Positions 62,944 to 64,000 of a stretch of DNA of 64,000 bases are shown here, piece after piece (the stretch's first letter is position 1; every line of letters begins with the position of its first letter). Origin of the DNA: Pseudomonas sp. BSw22131 (GTDB lineage Bacteria; Pseudomonadota; Gammaproteobacteria; Pseudomonadales; Pseudomonadaceae); the NCBI RefSeq assembly GCF_026810445.1, contig NZ_CP113949.1:3162001-3226000 (forward strand), in the 5' to 3' direction. The position numbers and the translations under genes were made by a program. A model generated the notes under the pieces. That model worked only from the letters and a program-made list of their open reading frames with translations, was not told where the DNA came from and did no database searches.

Positions 62944-63705
62944 TCAATCCAGATTCCGACGCAATAAATACGTATCCATAATCCAGCCCTTCGCCGCCCG
63001 CGCATCGGCACGAATTGCCCCGATCTGCTCACTGACGTCACTCAACGGGCCGTTGATCAATATCTCGTCCGAGGTGCCGAGATAAGCGCCCCAGTAAATG
63101 TGCAAATCCTGATCGACGAAGCGTTCGAACGTGCAATGCGCATCCAGCATCACCACCACATTGTCGATGTCAGCCCCATCCGACTGGGCGAGTTGTCGGC
63201 CGGTGGTGATATGAATGGGTTCGCCGATGCGATTGAGGGGGATACGGTGTTGCGCCGCCAAAGCCTGAACGCTGGTGATGCCAGGGATGACCTCGTAATC
63301 GAACACTTCAGCCCCACGCCGAAGCACCCGGTCCAGAATGCGTAGCGTGCTGTCGTACAACGACGGGTCGCCCCACACCAGAAACGCTCCGGTTTCACCC
63401 TCCCCGACCTCCTGCGAGATCAACCGCTCAAACAACACCGCCCGCTGCTCATGCCAGGTCTCGATGCCCGCCTGATAAGAAGCAAGATCGGCCTCTCGCT
63501 GTGGGTCCTGTACCTGCACCAGCCGGTAATCATTACCCTCGATGTAGCGCTCGCAGATATCCTTTCGCAGGCCCAGCAACGCGTCCTTCGTCAGGCCCTT
63601 ATCGAGGATGAAAAACACCTGCGTGCGGTTCAGCGCCTTGATCGCCTGAACCGTGATGTAGTCGGGATTACCCGCACCAATACCGATGAGGTGGATCTTT
63701 TTCAT
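62944..63705 (-). CDS. cobF: Precorrin-6A synthase CobF
   Basis: A 253-residue SAM-dependent methyltransferase. It has 'IHLIGIGAGNPDYITVQAIKAL' at the N-terminus, 'GAFLVWGDPSLYDSTLRILDRV' and 'EVIPGITSVQALAAQHRIPLNRIGEPIHITTGR', the CobF-type version of the tetrapyrrole methylase motifs. It adds the C-1 methyl with loss of acetate to form precorrin-6A, a step specific to the aerobic pathway. ATG 63705 is chosen; the open frame to 63975 crosses the promoter region. It lies 48 kb from the main cob cluster. Confidence 0.93.
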   Translation of the reverse strand: MKKIHLIGIGAGNPDYITVQAIKALNRTQVFFILDKGLTKDALLGLRKDICERYIEGNDYRLVQVQDPQREADLASYQAGIETWHEQRAVLFERLISQEVGEGETGAFLVWGDPSLYDSTLRILDRVLRRGAEVFDYEVIPGITSVQALAAQHRIPLNRIGEPIHITTGRQLAQSDGADIDNVVVMLDAHCTFERFVDQDLHIYWGAYLGTSDEILINGPLSDVSEQIGAIRADARAAKGWIMDTYLLRRNLD

Positions 63706-63837
63706 TGAGCAACCATGCCTGAGGCGCGCCATTCGCAGTCCATCGACACAATGGACACCTTTTGCCATACAGATGTATCTATTCTTCAAATAGTGCACAT
63801 TACCTCCCAACGCCACCCTCTCCAGACCGGCACTCGC

Positions 63838-64000
63838 ATGACCAGAACAACAAGAGTCACCGACCCTTCCTACGAGCTGATGGACGACCACAACGGGTTG
63901 TCGATCATTTACCGCGAACACGGCTTCCCGTGTCCGCTGGTGCGCTGGCATTTCCACAAGGAATACGAGCTGCACCTGATCACCGCCAGCTCAGGCAAGG
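63838..64000 (+). CDS. AraC-family regulator, N-terminal part
   Basis: The frame starts at ATG 63838 and runs off the window after 54 codons. It shows a cupin-type sensor start: 'DPSYELMDDHNGLSIIYREHGFPCPLVRWHFHKEYELHLITASSGK'-like region (here split by my reading at residue 20). Such proteins are seen in AraC regulators that control sugar alcohol and similar operons (MtlR-like). The DNA-binding domain lies beyond the window. It is divergent from cobF. Confidence 0.65.
   Translation, partial: MTRTTRVTDPSYELMDDHNGLSIIYREHGFPCPLVRWHFHKEYELHLITASSGK

Overview
The window is from a Pseudomonas chromosome, most like the fluorescens/syringae lineages. Supporting evidence is the gene content (aerobic cobalamin genes with CobN, CbtAB and CobE; CysI followed by a DUF934 protein; NfuA; a fatty acid cis/trans isomerase remnant; a KaiC-like/hybrid kinase cluster) and many copies of Pseudomonas intergenic palindromes (core GCGAATGAATTCGCG, and GTAGGAGCCAACTTGTTGGCGAG).

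Layout. 1-5.2 kb: end of a LysR regulator, DUF1294 membrane protein, UppP, the PnuC/NadR-like nicotinamide riboside salvage pair, and a sigma-54-activator-like regulator whose receiver and GAFTGA motifs are both degenerate. 5.3-14.8 kb: cobalt/cobalamin region. Leftward run cobW-cobN-chlI-chlD and rightward run cbtB-cbtA-cobE-cobM, each behind its own cobalamin riboswitch. The chlI/chlD junction carries a textbook -1 frameshift signal, so one gene probably makes both the small chelatase subunit and a ChlI-VWA fusion. 14.8-20.7 kb: an IS1182-type element with a broken transposase inserted in a REP palindrome, nfuA, an acyltransferase, and a decayed cti. 20.8-37.7 kb: metH, a periplasmic binding protein, cysI-DUF934, sohB, and a run of metabolic genes (phosphatase, SCP2, APH-like kinase, SDR, Gfo/Idh/MocA, TSUP, NudC, enoyl-CoA hydratase). 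38-48.3 kb: signalling block of KaiC-like ATPase plus hybrid kinase (rightward) and a five-gene leftward set (CHASE3 triple-receiver hybrid kinase, CheR, CheB, REC-kinase, REC).

48,353-60,924 is an integrated element of about 12.6 kb bounded by 17-bp direct repeats. It encodes a tyrosine integrase, a full-length T7/T3-type RNA polymerase, a BRO-N protein, an HNH endonuclease, homologues of T7 internal virion proteins gp13, gp14 and gp15, a deleted gp16, and next to attR an AbiJ-type protein with a HEPN RNase motif. No capsid, portal, tail, terminase, DNA polymerase or lysin gene was seen. It looks like a T7-group prophage reduced to integration, transcription, ejection-protein and defence functions: a cryptic remnant or possibly a phage satellite. 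It sits 35 bp upstream of the CHASE3 kinase start and so separates that operon from its former upstream region.

61-64 kb: single-domain response regulator, glycosyltransferase, cobF and the start of an AraC-type regulator. No rRNA, tRNA or CRISPR array was seen.
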